This document shows positions 19,163 through 29,267 of a stretch of 64,000 bases of DNA, piece by piece. Position 1 is the first letter of the stretch; every line of letters starts with the position of its first letter. A program made the translations under genes and the position numbers. Source of the stretch: Deinococcus seoulensis (GTDB lineage Bacteria > Deinococcota > Deinococci > Deinococcales > Deinococcaceae); NCBI RefSeq assembly GCF_014648115.1, contig NZ_BMQM01000006.1, positions 1-64,000 of the forward strand, given 5' to 3'. Under the pieces are notes generated by a model. It ran no database searches, was not told the origin of the DNA, and was given only the letters and a program-made list of their open reading frames with translations.

Positions 19163-19684
19163 ATGACGTTCGTGGCGTTGCTGCACGCGGTGAACCTGGG
19201 AGCGCGGCGCAAGGTGCCCATGGCCGACCTGCGCGCCCTGCTGACCGGCCTGGGCCTGCGGGAGGTCCGCACGTACATCCAGAGCGGGAACGCCGTGTTC
19301 AGCGCGGACCCCGACCCGACGCTGCGCGGGCGTCTGGAGGCGGCGCTGGAAGCGCAGTTCGGTTTCCCGGTGCCCGTGACGCTCCGCACGGCGCACGCGT
19401 GGCAGGAGGCGGCCGCAGACTGCCCGGCCCACCTGCGCAGCGAGGCGGTCGTGGTGGCGTTCCTGCGCGACCCGCCCGACCCGGAACGCGTGGCGGCCCT
19501 GCGTGCGCGGGACGTGACGCCGGAACGCTGGGAGATAGTAGGGCCGCACCTGTACCAGACGGTGCCGGACGGCGTGCGCAACCTGCGGCTGTCGGCCGCC
19601 GTGATCGAACGGACGCTGGGCGTGGGGGTCACAGTGCGCAACGAACGGACCGTGCAGGCCATCGCAGCGATGCTGGACACCTGA
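19163..19684 (+). CDS. DUF1697 family protein
   Basis: A 173-aa member of DUF1697. It shows the family N-terminus FVALLHAVNLGARRKVPMADL, then TYIQSGNAVFSAD and a C-terminal segment GPHLYQTVPDGVRNLRLSAAVIERTLG with the usual basic RNERTV stretch. The function of this widespread family is unknown. It diverges from the acetyltransferase gene with only a 51-base gap, so both promoters must lie there or overlap. Confidence 0.9.
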   Translation: MTFVALLHAVNLGARRKVPMADLRALLTGLGLREVRTYIQSGNAVFSADPDPTLRGRLEAALEAQFGFPVPVTLRTAHAWQEAAADCPAHLRSEAVVVAFLRDPPDPERVAALRARDVTPERWEIVGPHLYQTVPDGVRNLRLSAAVIERTLGVGVTVRNERTVQAIAAMLDT

Positions 19685-19719
19685 GCCCCGGTGGGAACGT
19701 GGCTGGTTTAGCCTGCCGC

Positions 19720-20622
19720 ATGACCCGCAAGTTCCCGCCCGCCGCGTTCCTGTCGGCCGCGCCGCTGCTGTTCGTGCTGCTCTGGAGCACCGGGTTCCTG
19801 GGCACCAAGGGCGCGGCCCGGAACGCCGACCCGTTCGCGTACCTGACCGTCCGGTTCGCCCTGGCGGCCCTGCTGATGCTGGCCCTGACGGCCGCGCTGC
19901 GCGCCCCGTGGCCCACGCGGGCGCAGGCGGGCCGGGCGGGCGTGACGGGCCTGCTGCTGCACGCCGGGTACTTGGGCGGCGTGACCACCGCCATCTGGCT
20001 GGGCCTCCCGGCAGGTGTCACCAGCGTGCTGGTAGGCGTGCAGCCCCTCCTGACGGGGCTGCTGTCCTGGCCGGTGCTGGGCGAACGGGTCACGCGGCCG
20101 CAGTGGGCGGGCCTGACGCTGGGGTTCGTGGGCGTGCTGCTGGTCGTGGAGGGCCGCGTGGGCGGCGGCGTGGGCAGCCCCGCCGCGCTGGGCGCCGCCG
20201 CGTTCGCGCTGATCTGCACCACTGCCGGAACCCTCTACCAGCGCCGCGTGGGAGCCGACATGCCCCTGCTGGGCGGCACGGCCGCGCAGTACGTCGTCAG
20301 TGCCGCCGCGCTGGGGGCCGTCACGCTGGCGCGCGGGGGCGGCGTGATCCACTGGAACGCGGAATTCATCCTGTCCCTCACGTGGCTGGTGCTGGTCCTG
20401 TCGGTCGGGGCGATCCTGCTGCTCATGCGCCTGCTGCGCGACCTGCCCGCCGCGCGCGTGAACAGCCTCTTCTACCTCGTGCCGCCACTGGCCGTGCTGG
20501 AAAGCTGGGCGCTGTACGGCGAACGCCTCAGCGCCCTGTCGCTGGGCGGCCTGCTGCTGTGCGTGACCGGCGTGGCCCTCGCCGCGCGGCAACCGGCCAC
20601 CCGCCCGGCGCGTACTGGGTGA
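19720..20622 (+). CDS. EamA-family (DMT) transporter
   Basis: A 300-aa integral membrane protein with about ten helices arranged as two EamA repeats. The first repeat has FVLLWSTGFLGTKGAA and FALAALLMLAL, and the second has SLFYLVPPLAVLESWALYGE followed by the closing LSLGGLLLCVTGVALA. Such drug/metabolite transporters export amino acids, metabolites or drugs; the substrate is not readable. The GRIGG-repeat gene starts two bases after its stop, so the pair is probably cotranscribed. Confidence 0.9.
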   Translation: MTRKFPPAAFLSAAPLLFVLLWSTGFLGTKGAARNADPFAYLTVRFALAALLMLALTAALRAPWPTRAQAGRAGVTGLLLHAGYLGGVTTAIWLGLPAGVTSVLVGVQPLLTGLLSWPVLGERVTRPQWAGLTLGFVGVLLVVEGRVGGGVGSPAALGAAAFALICTTAGTLYQRRVGADMPLLGGTAAQYVVSAAALGAVTLARGGGVIHWNAEFILSLTWLVLVLSVGAILLLMRLLRDLPAARVNSLFYLVPPLAVLESWALYGERLSALSLGGLLLCVTGVALAARQPATRPARTG

Positions 20623-20623
20623 C

Positions 20624-21124
20624 ATGAGCGAACTGAACGGACGGATCGGCGGCGTCACCCAGGGGTACGACCTGCACGCGGGCTGGAACGGCGAACGACT
20701 GGACGGCCGCATCGGCGGGACCTTCCAGGGCAAGGACATCAAACTCACGGTCCGCGCCGGGGACGTGGACGGCCGCATCGGCGGCACGTTCGCCGGGTTC
20801 GACGCCGACGGCGACGTGACCCCACAGAGCGTCAGCGTGCGCCTCGGCGGCCGCATCGACGGCGACGACGTGCACCTCCAGATCAGCGGCGACCGCGTCC
20901 GGGGGCGCTACTCCGGCCGGATCGACGGCAAGACCGTGGACCTGCACGTCAGCGGTGACCGCCTGCACGGCCGGATCGGCGGCGTGCTGGACGGCAAGGA
21001 CGTGAACCTCACCCTGAACGGCGTGCCCACCGAGGTCGCCGCGCTGGCCGCCGTCTGCGCCTACAAGGCCCTCGAAGACCAGCAGGCGCAGGACGCCTCC
21101 GCCGCCAGCAACAGCGGGGGGTGA
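20624..21124 (+). CDS. GRIGG-repeat protein of unknown function
   Basis: A 166-aa protein made of about six degenerate repeats of 20-25 residues with consensus GRIGG-x2-x-G-K/x-D-(V/I)-x-L: GRIGGVTQGYD, GRIGGTFQGKDIKL, GRIGGTFAGFD, VRLGGRIDGDDVHL, GRYSGRIDGKTVDL, GRIGGVLDGKDVNL. The alternation of Gly turns with short beta-like strands suggests a beta-solenoid or stacked-sheet fold. There is no signal peptide. The last 45 residues change to an alanine-rich helix and tail (EVAALAAVCAYKALEDQQAQ). I do not know a named family for it. ATG at 20624 follows the transporter stop by one base. Confidence 0.8.
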   Translation: MSELNGRIGGVTQGYDLHAGWNGERLDGRIGGTFQGKDIKLTVRAGDVDGRIGGTFAGFDADGDVTPQSVSVRLGGRIDGDDVHLQISGDRVRGRYSGRIDGKTVDLHVSGDRLHGRIGGVLDGKDVNLTLNGVPTEVAALAAVCAYKALEDQQAQDASAASNSGG

Positions 21125-21126
21125 AT

Positions 21127-21774
21127 CTAGGGGAAGGCGTCGCCCGCTGCGTTCAGAACGGCCGCAGCGGGCGTATCGACGTGGTCCTGAGCGGTCCCCC
21201 CAAGGCGTCTCAGGGCGTGGCCTACCAGTTCGAATCCCAGGGTGTACCCGGCCCAGCGGGGCAGGTCGTGTCCTGCGGACCCGTAGAACCACGCCTCGAA
21301 CCCGAAGTCGGTCGTCTGGAGCAGCGGCCGCGCCCTCTGCCAGAGCGCTGCCCGGTCGATACGGGCCTGCGCGTAAGGGGGTGCCTGCCCGGCCCGCTCG
21401 GTCCGTTCGTGGTGCTGGGCGAGGCCCTCGGTGACCAGCACTTCCAGCAGCGTGCGGCCGTAACCGGGACCGCGCCAGCGACGGGCGTGGTGCAGTTCGT
21501 GGGCCAGCGTGGCAGGCAGTTCGGTGCGCCAGCCGGGCAGGAACTCCGGGTTGTCCGGACTGACCGTCAGTTCCACATACGACCCGGTGGGCGCGAAGCC
21601 GTGAATCCCGGTTTCCGGCAGCCCCCAGGGCAGCACCCGCAGGGCCACGTCCACGCCGGTCAGACCCAGCGGAGCGGTGTGGCGTTGCAGGGTCGCCTCC
21701 AGCACACACCTCATCTCGTCCGCCAGGGGCGAAGGCAGGGTCCCGGCCGCGTTCATGACATGCAGGACGTTCAC
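21127..21774 (-). CDS. DUF2268-type putative zinc metallopeptidase
   Basis: A 215-aa protein with a central H-E-L-H-H motif (ATLAHELHHARRWRGPG), followed by a glutamate in VTEGLAQHHER that fits the third zinc ligand, and a C-terminal WFYGSAGHDLPRWAGYTLGFE segment typical of DUF2268 predicted Zn-dependent proteases. No signal peptide is evident, so cytoplasmic action is likely. Translation appears to start at GTG (21772-21774), although an internal ATG at 21754-21756 is possible. It converges on the GRIGG gene, with stops two bases apart. Confidence 0.82.
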   Translation of the reverse strand: MNVLHVMNAAGTLPSPLADEMRCVLEATLQRHTAPLGLTGVDVALRVLPWGLPETGIHGFAPTGSYVELTVSPDNPEFLPGWRTELPATLAHELHHARRWRGPGYGRTLLEVLVTEGLAQHHERTERAGQAPPYAQARIDRAALWQRARPLLQTTDFGFEAWFYGSAGHDLPRWAGYTLGFELVGHALRRLGGTAQDHVDTPAAAVLNAAGDAFP

Positions 21775-21780
21775 CTGGGC

Positions 21781-22128
21781 TTACTCGCTGCCCTCCTTGC
21801 GGCGTAGCAGGAAGAATCCGGCGGCGCTGCCCAGGGCGAGCAGGACGGCAGGCGCCCCGGTGGCCCAGCTGGCGGTTCCGGCGAGGGCAGTCGTGAGGCC
21901 GAGAATGCCGAGGATCCAGCCGCAGGCGAGCAGGGCGAAGGTGGTCCAGGGGAGGCGGCTGACGGTCAGAAAAATTAGCGGCACGAACGCGGGGTAGAGC
22001 AGGGTGCGGGCGCTGCCGCTGGTCTGGAGGTCGGCGGTGGCGGCGGTGAGTGCCCAGACGGTCAGTGCGGCGACGGGGATCAGCAGCAACGTGGCAGCGG
22101 GGCTGGTGGGTGTCCGGGTGCTGGTCAT
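21781..22128 (-). CDS. Hypothetical small membrane protein
   Basis: A 115-aa protein with about four membrane helices ([72 protein letters not shown]) and a short charged end RRKEGSE. The family is not recognised. It begins at ATG 22128 and ends six bases before the start of the DUF2268 gene, so the two form a leftward operon. Confidence 0.75.
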   Translation of the reverse strand: MTSTRTPTSPAATLLLIPVAALTVWALTAATADLQTSGSARTLLYPAFVPLIFLTVSRLPWTTFALLACGWILGILGLTTALAGTASWATGAPAVLLALGSAAGFFLLRRKEGSE

Positions 22129-22256
22129 GCGGTCAGCGTAGTGGGTGGCGATCCGGCCTGCACGCGAGGTTGCGCCTTGCGGGCGGGCGCGGCGGTGGGG
22201 GATTCCCAGCAAGCCGCACATTCCCGCGTGTGGGTGCGTGGTACGTTCCGCCCATC

Positions 22257-23708
22257 ATGACGGTGACGACGAAGGCGAGAACGTTGGGTGAATTGCTTCA
22301 GACGGCAGAGTACGCCGGGCGCGCGCCGTTCGACGGCCGGATCCGGCTGGTGCAGGACGAGGTGCGGGAGAACCTGACCCGCAAGTTGCGCAGCGGCGAG
22401 GAGTTGTTCCCCGGTGTGGTCGGGTACGACGACACGGTGATTCCGCAGCTGGTGAACGCGCTGCTGGCGCGGCAGAACTTCATTCTGCTGGGTCTGCGCG
22501 GTCAGGCGAAGAGCCGGATTCTGCGGGCCATCACGGGCCTGCTGGACCCGGAAGTGCCGGTCATTGCGGGCGTGGACATGCCAGACGACGTGCTCAACCC
22601 GGTGGGCGCCGAGGGCCGTCACCTGCTCGAAGCGCACGGGCTGGACCTGCCGATCCGCTGGCTCCCGCGCGCCGACCGGTACGTGGAGAAACTGGCGACG
22701 CCGGACGTGACGGTCGCGGACCTCGTGGGCGACGTGGATCCCATCAAGGCGGCGCGTCTGGGCACCAGCCTGGGCGACGTGAGAAGCATGCACTTTGGGC
22801 TGCTGCCGCGCGCGAACCGGGGCATCTTCGCGGTGAACGAACTGGCGGACCTATCCCCGAAGGTGCAGGTGGCGCTGTTCAACATCCTTCAGGAGGGGGA
22901 CGTGCAGATCAAGGGCTACCCGATCCGCCTGGAACTGGACGTGATGCTGGTCTTCAGCGCGAACCCCGAGGATTACACGGCGCGCGGGAAGATCGTCACG
23001 CCGCTCAAGGACCGCATCGGCAGCGAGATCCGCACGCACTACCCGACCGACGTGCGCCTGGGCATGGACATCACGGCGCAGGAGGCCGCGCGGGCCGAGG
23101 GTGTGATCGTGCCGCCGTTCATCGCGGAACTGATCGAGGAGATCGCGTTCCAGGCGCGCGAGGACGGCCGCGTGGACAAACTGAGTGGCGTGTCGCAGCG
23201 CCTGCCGATCTCGCTGATGGAGGTCGCCGCCGCGAACGCCGAGCGCCGCAGCCTCGTGGCCGGGGACGCCCCGGTCGTGCGGGTCAGTGACGTGTACGCG
23301 GGCCTGCCGGCCATCACGGGCAAGATGGAACTGGAGTACGAGGGTGAACTCAAGGGCGCCGATCAGGTCGCCAAAGACGTGATCCGCAAGGCGGCCGGGG
23401 CCACGTACGCCCGCAACTACGGCAGCGCGAACACCCGCGACCTGGAGAAATGGTTCGAGGCCGGGAACGTGTTCCGCTTCCCGCAGGGTGGGGACAGCGC
23501 CGCCGCGCTGAAGGCAGCGGGCGAGGTGCCGGGCCTGAGCGACCTGGCCGCCGAGGTCGCCGCGAGCAGCGACGACGCCGTGCGCGTGTCTGCCGCCGAG
23601 TTCATCCTGGAGGGCCTGTACGGCCGCAAGAAACTCTCGCGTGCCGAGGAACTGTACGCCGCGCCGGAAGCCGAAACGCGCCAGCAGCGCGGCGGCCGCT
23701 GGAACTGA
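22257..23708 (+). CDS. MoxR/ChlI-type AAA+ ATPase
   Basis: A 483-aa AAA+ ATPase of the magnesium-chelatase/MoxR class. The Walker A loop is [12 protein letters not shown], Walker B is [11 protein letters not shown], and there are a sensor-1 segment ([12 protein letters not shown]), the arginine-finger region ([16 protein letters not shown]) and a lid domain ([22 protein letters not shown]). Such proteins usually work with a von Willebrand A-domain partner to remodel or metallate another protein. No such partner follows here; the stop TGA (23706-23708) is the first three bases of an interspersed repeat. Confidence 0.9.
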   Translation: MTVTTKARTLGELLQTAEYAGRAPFDGRIRLVQDEVRENLTRKLRSGEELFPGVVGYDDTVIPQLVNALLARQNFILLGLRGQAKSRILRAITGLLDPEVPVIAGVDMPDDVLNPVGAEGRHLLEAHGLDLPIRWLPRADRYVEKLATPDVTVADLVGDVDPIKAARLGTSLGDVRSMHFGLLPRANRGIFAVNELADLSPKVQVALFNILQEGDVQIKGYPIRLELDVMLVFSANPEDYTARGKIVTPLKDRIGSEIRTHYPTDVRLGMDITAQEAARAEGVIVPPFIAELIEEIAFQAREDGRVDKLSGVSQRLPISLMEVAAANAERRSLVAGDAPVVRVSDVYAGLPAITGKMELEYEGELKGADQVAKDVIRKAAGATYARNYGSANTRDLEKWFEAGNVFRFPQGGDSAAALKAAGEVPGLSDLAAEVAASSDDAVRVSAAEFILEGLYGRKKLSRAEELYAAPEAETRQQRGGRWN

Positions 23709-23813
23709 TACGGATCTCCGATTGAAGGGGCTGCAAAGCTCCTTCAATCCGAGCGGATGCGAGTGGGAGCAGGGCGGGTTCCGGATTGTCAGCAAACCAG
23801 ACGGAATCCGTAT
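23706..23813 (+). repeat. Stop-codon-associated palindromic repeat (copy 2)
   Basis: Left end TGATACGGATCTCCGATTGA and right end CAGACGGAATCCGTAT form terminal inverted repeats (ATACGGA..TCCG against CGGAATCCGTAT). Its first TGA is the stop codon of the ATPase gene. Internal GGGTTCCGGATTG-like sequence is shared with copies at 24658 and 54040. Confidence 0.9.
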
Positions 23814-23911
23814 GAACTGGGCAGAAAACGACAGGCAGTGGGGAGTGGATCGGGGCGGGCGTCCCATCCGCTCCCCGTTTCCTGCTCCCTGCTTCCTATT
23901 ACCCTGGGTGG

Positions 23912-24676
23912 GTGCTGCCCTCTGCCCTGGCTGATCTGATCGAGTTTCACGCGCCGCTGTCGGTGGTGCAGCGCGAGCAGGGGAGCGCGGTGACGCTGCT
24001 CACGCCGGGCGTGAACGTGCTGGCGTTGAACGCGACGTTCCTGCCGGGTGATGTGACCGGGGTGAATCTGCGGGACGTGCAGGACTGGCATGAGGGTCAG
24101 GGGTTGCCGCCGCTGATGGCGTGGGCAGGCGCGGATGCCCCGGCGGGGCTGGCGGCGGGGTTGGCGGCGCGGCCGGTAGCGCGGGTGTGGGTGGGCGACT
24201 GGGCTGGTCAGCCGGAACCGCTGGACGCCCCGGCGGGCGAGCAGGTGGTGGTCGAACAGGTGGTGGTCGAACAGGTGGTGGTCGAGCAGGTGGGCCGCCT
24301 GCACCTGAGTGCGTGGGCGGAGGCGCTGTGCGCGGCGCACGGCACGCCAGGGTGGGCGGCGGGACTGGCGCGGCAACTGGCGGGGCCGCTGGAGGCCGCT
24401 GCCGGGCGTGGGAATGCCGGGGCTTTCGCGCTGCTGATGGCGTACCGGGACGGGCAGTCGGTCGGGTCGCTGCTGTGGCAGGCGCGTGGGGCGGGCGGCG
24501 CGGCGCACCTGTGGGGCGCGGCCGATGCCGGAGCGGGCGCGGCGCTGCTGGACGCGGCGGCAGCACTGGGGGACGGGTTGCGCGTGACGGTTCCGGACGG
24601 GTGGGCAGGCCTGGACAGGCACGAATCCGTGACATACGCCCTGCTGACCGGCGAGCATGATACGGACTCCGATTGA
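23912..24676 (+). CDS. Hypothetical protein with an EQVVV tandem repeat
   Basis: A 254-aa protein read from a GTG at 23912. The N-terminal half (ADLIEFHAPLSVVQREQGSAV, MAWAGADAPAGLAAGLAARPVARVWVGDW) and the C-terminal half (GAFALLMAYRDGQSVGSLLWQ, AHLWGAADAGAGAALLDAA) recall degenerate acetyltransferase folds, but I cannot assign it. Between them lies EQVVVEQVVVEQVVVEQV encoded by a 15-bp tandem repeat. The coding sequence runs into the interspersed repeat at 24658, which supplies the last residues DTDSD and the stop codon. Confidence 0.65.
   Translation: MLPSALADLIEFHAPLSVVQREQGSAVTLLTPGVNVLALNATFLPGDVTGVNLRDVQDWHEGQGLPPLMAWAGADAPAGLAAGLAARPVARVWVGDWAGQPEPLDAPAGEQVVVEQVVVEQVVVEQVGRLHLSAWAEALCAAHGTPGWAAGLARQLAGPLEAAAGRGNAGAFALLMAYRDGQSVGSLLWQARGAGGAAHLWGAADAGAGAALLDAAAALGDGLRVTVPDGWAGLDRHESVTYALLTGEHDTDSD
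24239..24293 (+). repeat. 15-bp in-frame tandem repeat
   Basis: Three full units and one partial unit of GA(G/A)CAGGTGGTGGTC, starting at 24239, 24254, 24269 and 24284. The period is a multiple of three, so expansion or contraction adds or removes EQVVV units without shifting the frame. Confidence 0.9.
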
Positions 24677-24797
24677 ATGGGCTGCAAGGCCCGCTGGGTC
24701 CGAGCGAAGCGAGTGGGAGCAACACGTCCCTCCGGACGTGGAGCTGGCAGGGGCGGTGAAGTTCCGGATTGCTGGCGAAACAGACGGCAGTCCGTAT
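24658..24797 (+). repeat. Stop-codon-associated palindromic repeat, long form (copy 3)
   Basis: Left end TGATACGGACTCCGATTGAA, right end ACAGACGGCAGTCCGTAT, with terminal inverted repeats. Internal GTGGAGCTGGCAGGGGCGG and GTGAAGTTCCGG match copy 5 at 54040. The in-frame TGA at 24674-24676, inside the element, ends the preceding gene. Confidence 0.9.
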
Positions 24798-24964
24798 GAG
24801 AACCACAACTGACCTGCCTTCCATTTGAAAATCATGAGGAAACCCGCGTGTGAGAATTCCCGCAAAGGCAGGCTTTCCGCTCACCGACAGCCTGTCTAAG
24901 CAGACATGAGAAATGAGAAAGGTTTCCTCACGGTAAAGAGACAACGGCACGTTCTAATGCCTGC

Positions 24965-25813
24965 ATGCCCCTCACCCCCCTGCGCGGCGCCGGTCTGACC
25001 GCGCTGATCCTGACCCTCAGCGCCTGCGGCGCGGGACTCCCCGGCACACCCACCACCAGCCCCAGCACCGGCCCCAGCACTGGCCCCGGCAACACCATCA
25101 GCGACACGCTCGCCCCGCAGGGCGTCGCCAGCCCCGTCACCCTCACAGCCGGGCAGCCGCAGCAGCTGACCGTCACCGTCGGCGGCCGCGCCCCCACGCC
25201 TGGCCAGCTCGTGTGGACCACCACCAACGCAGCGGTCGCCACCGTCACGCAGACCGGACTGGTCACGCCGGTGAGCAGCGGGAACGCCACCGTCCGCGCC
25301 GCGCTGAGCAGCAACGCCTCCGCATTCATCGACTTCCCGCTGGTCGTCCGCGCCGCTGCCCCGGCCCCCACCCCTGTACCCACCCCCGCCCCAGCCCCCG
25401 CCACCGGGTTCGCACAGCAGGTGCTGGACCTCGTGAACGCCGCCCGCGCCCAGGCACGCACCTGCGGCGCGACCGCGTACGCCGCCGCGCCTGCCCTGAC
25501 CCTGAACGCGCAACTGGGTCAGGCTGCGCAGGGGCACGCCGCCGACATGGCCGCCCAGAACTACTTCAGCCACACCAGCAAGGACGGCCGCACCGCCGCG
25601 CAGCGCATCGCCGCCGCCGGGTACGCGTACCGCACCTGGGGCGAGAACATCGCCGCCGGGCAGGCCACCGCCGCGCAGGTCGTGGACGGCTGGCTGAAAA
25701 GCGAGGGCCACTGCCGGAACATCATGAGCGCCAACTTCAGGGAACTCGGCGTCGGGTACGCGCAGGGCGGCAGTTACGGCCACTACTGGGTGCAGGACTT
25801 CGGCACCCGCTGA
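24965..25813 (+). CDS. CAP/SCP-domain lipoprotein with a Big2-like domain
   Basis: A 282-aa exported lipoprotein. The signal has a lipobox ending LILTLSAC (C19). A Thr/Pro/Ser linker is followed by a Big2-like segment (residues about 55-120, VTLTAGQPQQLTVTVGGR, WTTTNAAVATVTQTGLVTPV), a proline spacer, and a C-terminal CAP domain of about 125 residues (QVLDLVNAARAQARTCG, LTLNAQLGQAAQGHAADMAA, YFSHTSKDGRT, GENIAAGQ, GHCRNIMS, YWVQDFGTR). Bacterial YkwD-like CAP proteins sit on the surface with mostly unknown function. A strong terminator follows. Confidence 0.92.
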   Translation: MPLTPLRGAGLTALILTLSACGAGLPGTPTTSPSTGPSTGPGNTISDTLAPQGVASPVTLTAGQPQQLTVTVGGRAPTPGQLVWTTTNAAVATVTQTGLVTPVSSGNATVRAALSSNASAFIDFPLVVRAAAPAPTPVPTPAPAPATGFAQQVLDLVNAARAQARTCGATAYAAAPALTLNAQLGQAAQGHAADMAAQNYFSHTSKDGRTAAQRIAAAGYAYRTWGENIAAGQATAAQVVDGWLKSEGHCRNIMSANFRELGVGYAQGGSYGHYWVQDFGTR

Positions 25814-25825
25814 AGCACGCAACGC

Positions 25826-25860
25826 AAAGAGGGGGAGGCCAGATCAGCCTCTCCCTCTTT
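25826..25860. terminator. Bidirectional terminator between the CAP gene and msrB
   Basis: AAAGAGGGGGAGGC (25826-25839) and GCCTCTCCCTCTTT (25847-25860) pair over nearly the full length, with A-rich and T-rich ends. It lies between converging genes and can serve both strands. Confidence 0.85.
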
Positions 25861-25877
25861 CTCGCTGCCGTTGCTCT

Positions 25878-26330
25878 TTACCCGAACAGCTGCCGGTACT
25901 CGCCGTACCCCTGCGCGTCCAGCTCCGCGAGCGGCACGAAGCGCATCGCGGCCGAGTTGATGCAGTAGCGCAACCCGCCGTGCTCCTGCGGGCCGTCCGG
26001 GAACACGTGCCCCAGGTGAGAGTCCGCCACTGCCGAGCGGACCTCGGTGCGGGCGTACCCGATCCTGTAATCCGTGTTCTCGGTCAGGGTCACGCTGGGA
26101 ATCGGGCGGGTGAAACTGGGCCACCCGCACCCCGCGTCGTACTTGTCGAGGCTGGAGAACAGCGGCTCGCCGCTCACCACGTCCACGTAGATGCCTTCCC
26201 CGGTGTGATCCCAGTACTCGCCGGTGTAGGCCCGCTCGGTGCCCTCGTGCTGGGTCACGCTGTACTGCATGGGCGTCAGCCGCTCGCGCAGCTCGGCATC
26301 CGACGGTTTCACGAACGGCTTGTCAGTCAT
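25878..26330 (-). CDS. msrB: Peptide-methionine (R)-S-oxide reductase
   Basis: A 150-aa MsrB that repairs oxidised methionine (R-sulfoxide) in proteins with thioredoxin as reductant. It has [13 protein letters not shown], the SRVAD-like [17 protein letters not shown], and [13 protein letters not shown] with the catalytic cysteine. The C-x2-C zinc pairs of some MsrBs are missing, as in many bacterial forms. The N-terminus [20 protein letters not shown] is typical. No msrA is adjacent. Confidence 0.96.
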   Translation of the reverse strand: MTDKPFVKPSDAELRERLTPMQYSVTQHEGTERAYTGEYWDHTGEGIYVDVVSGEPLFSSLDKYDAGCGWPSFTRPIPSVTLTENTDYRIGYARTEVRSAVADSHLGHVFPDGPQEHGGLRYCINSAAMRFVPLAELDAQGYGEYRQLFG

Positions 26331-26437
26331 GCAGGCAGTCTAGGCGCCCTCGGACGCCGTGACGGTGACCGAGAGTAGGAAGTGGCGAGTGGGTCGGGGC
26401 CAGCGTCCCACCCACCTCACCACAGCCCGCCCCTCCC

Positions 26438-28000
<1,563 letters not shown>

Positions 28001-28089
28001 GCCCGCATGGTATCCAAACGCGCGTTAGGCGCACGCGTGACCGGGCCGGGGACAGAAGGCGGATGGTTGATGGTTGATGGTCGAAAGAG

Positions 28090-28126
28090 GGTGGGTGGCC
28101 TGACCAGTCCAGTCAGGCCACCCACC
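28090..28126 (-). terminator. Hairpin between xpt and the carboxyltransferase gene
   Basis: GGTGGGTGGCCTGAC (28090-28104) pairs perfectly with GTCAGGCCACCCACC (28112-28126), a 15-bp stem with a seven-base loop. On the leftward strand it is followed by TCTTTCGACC. It probably ends the xpt transcript. Confidence 0.8.
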
Positions 28127-28146
28127 TCCCACAACCCAACTGCCAC

Positions 28147-28728
28147 TTACCTGCCCGCTTCGACCTCGATACCGTCCGCCTCGCTCATGCGGACGATGTT
28201 CGCCAGGGTGTGAATCGGCACGTTCAGGTCCGCGAGTTTCGCGCGGCCCGCCTCGAACTGCTTTTCCACCACGCAGCCGATACCCAGCAGCTCGGCGCCG
28301 CTGACCTCGATCATGCCCGCCAGCGCCCGCAACGTGCCGCCGGACGCGAGGAAATCGTCGATGACGACCACGCGGTCCCCGGCGCCCAGGAACTCGCTGC
28401 TGATGAACAGGTCCACCACGCCGCCCTTGGTGCGGCTGACGGACTGCGCCGTGAAGGCGGGTTCCTTCATGGTCACGGGTTTCTTCTTGCGGGCGTACAC
28501 CATCGGCACGCCCAGCACCATGGCCGTGGCAATGGCGGGCGCAATGCCGCTGACCTCGATGGTCACGATCTTGCCGGGGTTCAGCGGCGCGAAGTGCGCG
28601 GCGAACACCTCGCCCATCTCACGCGTCAGGTGCGGCAACAGCTGATGGTTCACCAGTCCGTCCACCTTGAGAATCCCACCGGGAAGAACTTCACCCTGCT
28701 GCCGAATCGCGTCCACGAGTGCCTGCAT
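28147..28728 (-). CDS. xpt: Xanthine phosphoribosyltransferase
   Basis: A 193-aa purine salvage enzyme that makes XMP from xanthine and PRPP. It starts [25 protein letters not shown], as Xpt proteins do, and has the PRPP-binding loop [17 protein letters not shown] and the YARKKKPVT segment. Length equals that of Bacillus Xpt. ATG at 28728 is used; the longer frame upstream is not coding-like. I looked for, and did not find, an upstream purine riboswitch, so control may differ from that of Bacillus. Confidence 0.93.
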   Translation of the reverse strand: MQALVDAIRQQGEVLPGGILKVDGLVNHQLLPHLTREMGEVFAAHFAPLNPGKIVTIEVSGIAPAIATAMVLGVPMVYARKKKPVTMKEPAFTAQSVSRTKGGVVDLFISSEFLGAGDRVVVIDDFLASGGTLRALAGMIEVSGAELLGIGCVVEKQFEAGRAKLADLNVPIHTLANIVRMSEADGIEVEAGR

Positions 28729-28814
28729 GCCCCGGAGTGTACCCGCTGAGGTGCGGCAGCGGCGGGCCAACGGACCCACTACCATGCGGGGCATGCCGTC
28801 CGCTGAGCGCCCGC

Positions 28815-29267
28815 ATGATCGATAGGCTTCACCTGGGCCGCCGCGTGGCCCTGGCTGCCCTGCTGGCCGGAACTGTCCTGGGTGTCCATGCGCTGCTCGG
28901 GCCGCCGCCGCCTGCGTTGTCAGCCGCCGCACAGACCTGCGATCAGGTGCTCGCGTCCCGGTTCCCCCGCGTCGTGGGGTCCGGCCATTACCGCCTCGAA
29001 CGGTCCAGGGGGCAGTTGTCGCTGTCACGCTTCCCGAACTTCCGGTACGCAGTGTTCAGTCGCGCGAACAACACGGCCCTGGGCTGGACGCGGTGCGGCC
29101 ACTGGCAGGACCGCACCGGGAGTGGCTACCGGGTCACGTACACCTCGGGCAGCCTGCTTGATCTGGAACGCCGCCTGCCCCCGTGCGACCCGCTGGCGCC
29201 CGGGGGGCGCAGCCACCCGGCGGATGCGGGCGACCCGGCCAGCGCGTCAGACTGTGGGGGTGTCTGA
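28815..29267 (+). CDS. Hypothetical exported or anchored protein
   Basis: A 150-aa protein with one N-terminal hydrophobic helix ([19 protein letters not shown]) and a small extracytoplasmic domain with four cysteines ([28 protein letters not shown]), which may pair as disulfides. The family is not recognised. The stop TGA (29265-29267) overlaps the start of the phosphotransferase gene by eight bases, so translation is likely coupled. Confidence 0.65.
   Translation: MIDRLHLGRRVALAALLAGTVLGVHALLGPPPPALSAAAQTCDQVLASRFPRVVGSGHYRLERSRGQLSLSRFPNFRYAVFSRANNTALGWTRCGHWQDRTGSGYRVTYTSGSLLDLERRLPPCDPLAPGGRSHPADAGDPASASDCGGV

Noticed and set aside
28057..28146. A purine riboswitch or other aptamer for xpt
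   Set aside because: The region here is downstream of xpt, and the upstream side (28729-28814) has no aptamer-like conserved junctions.
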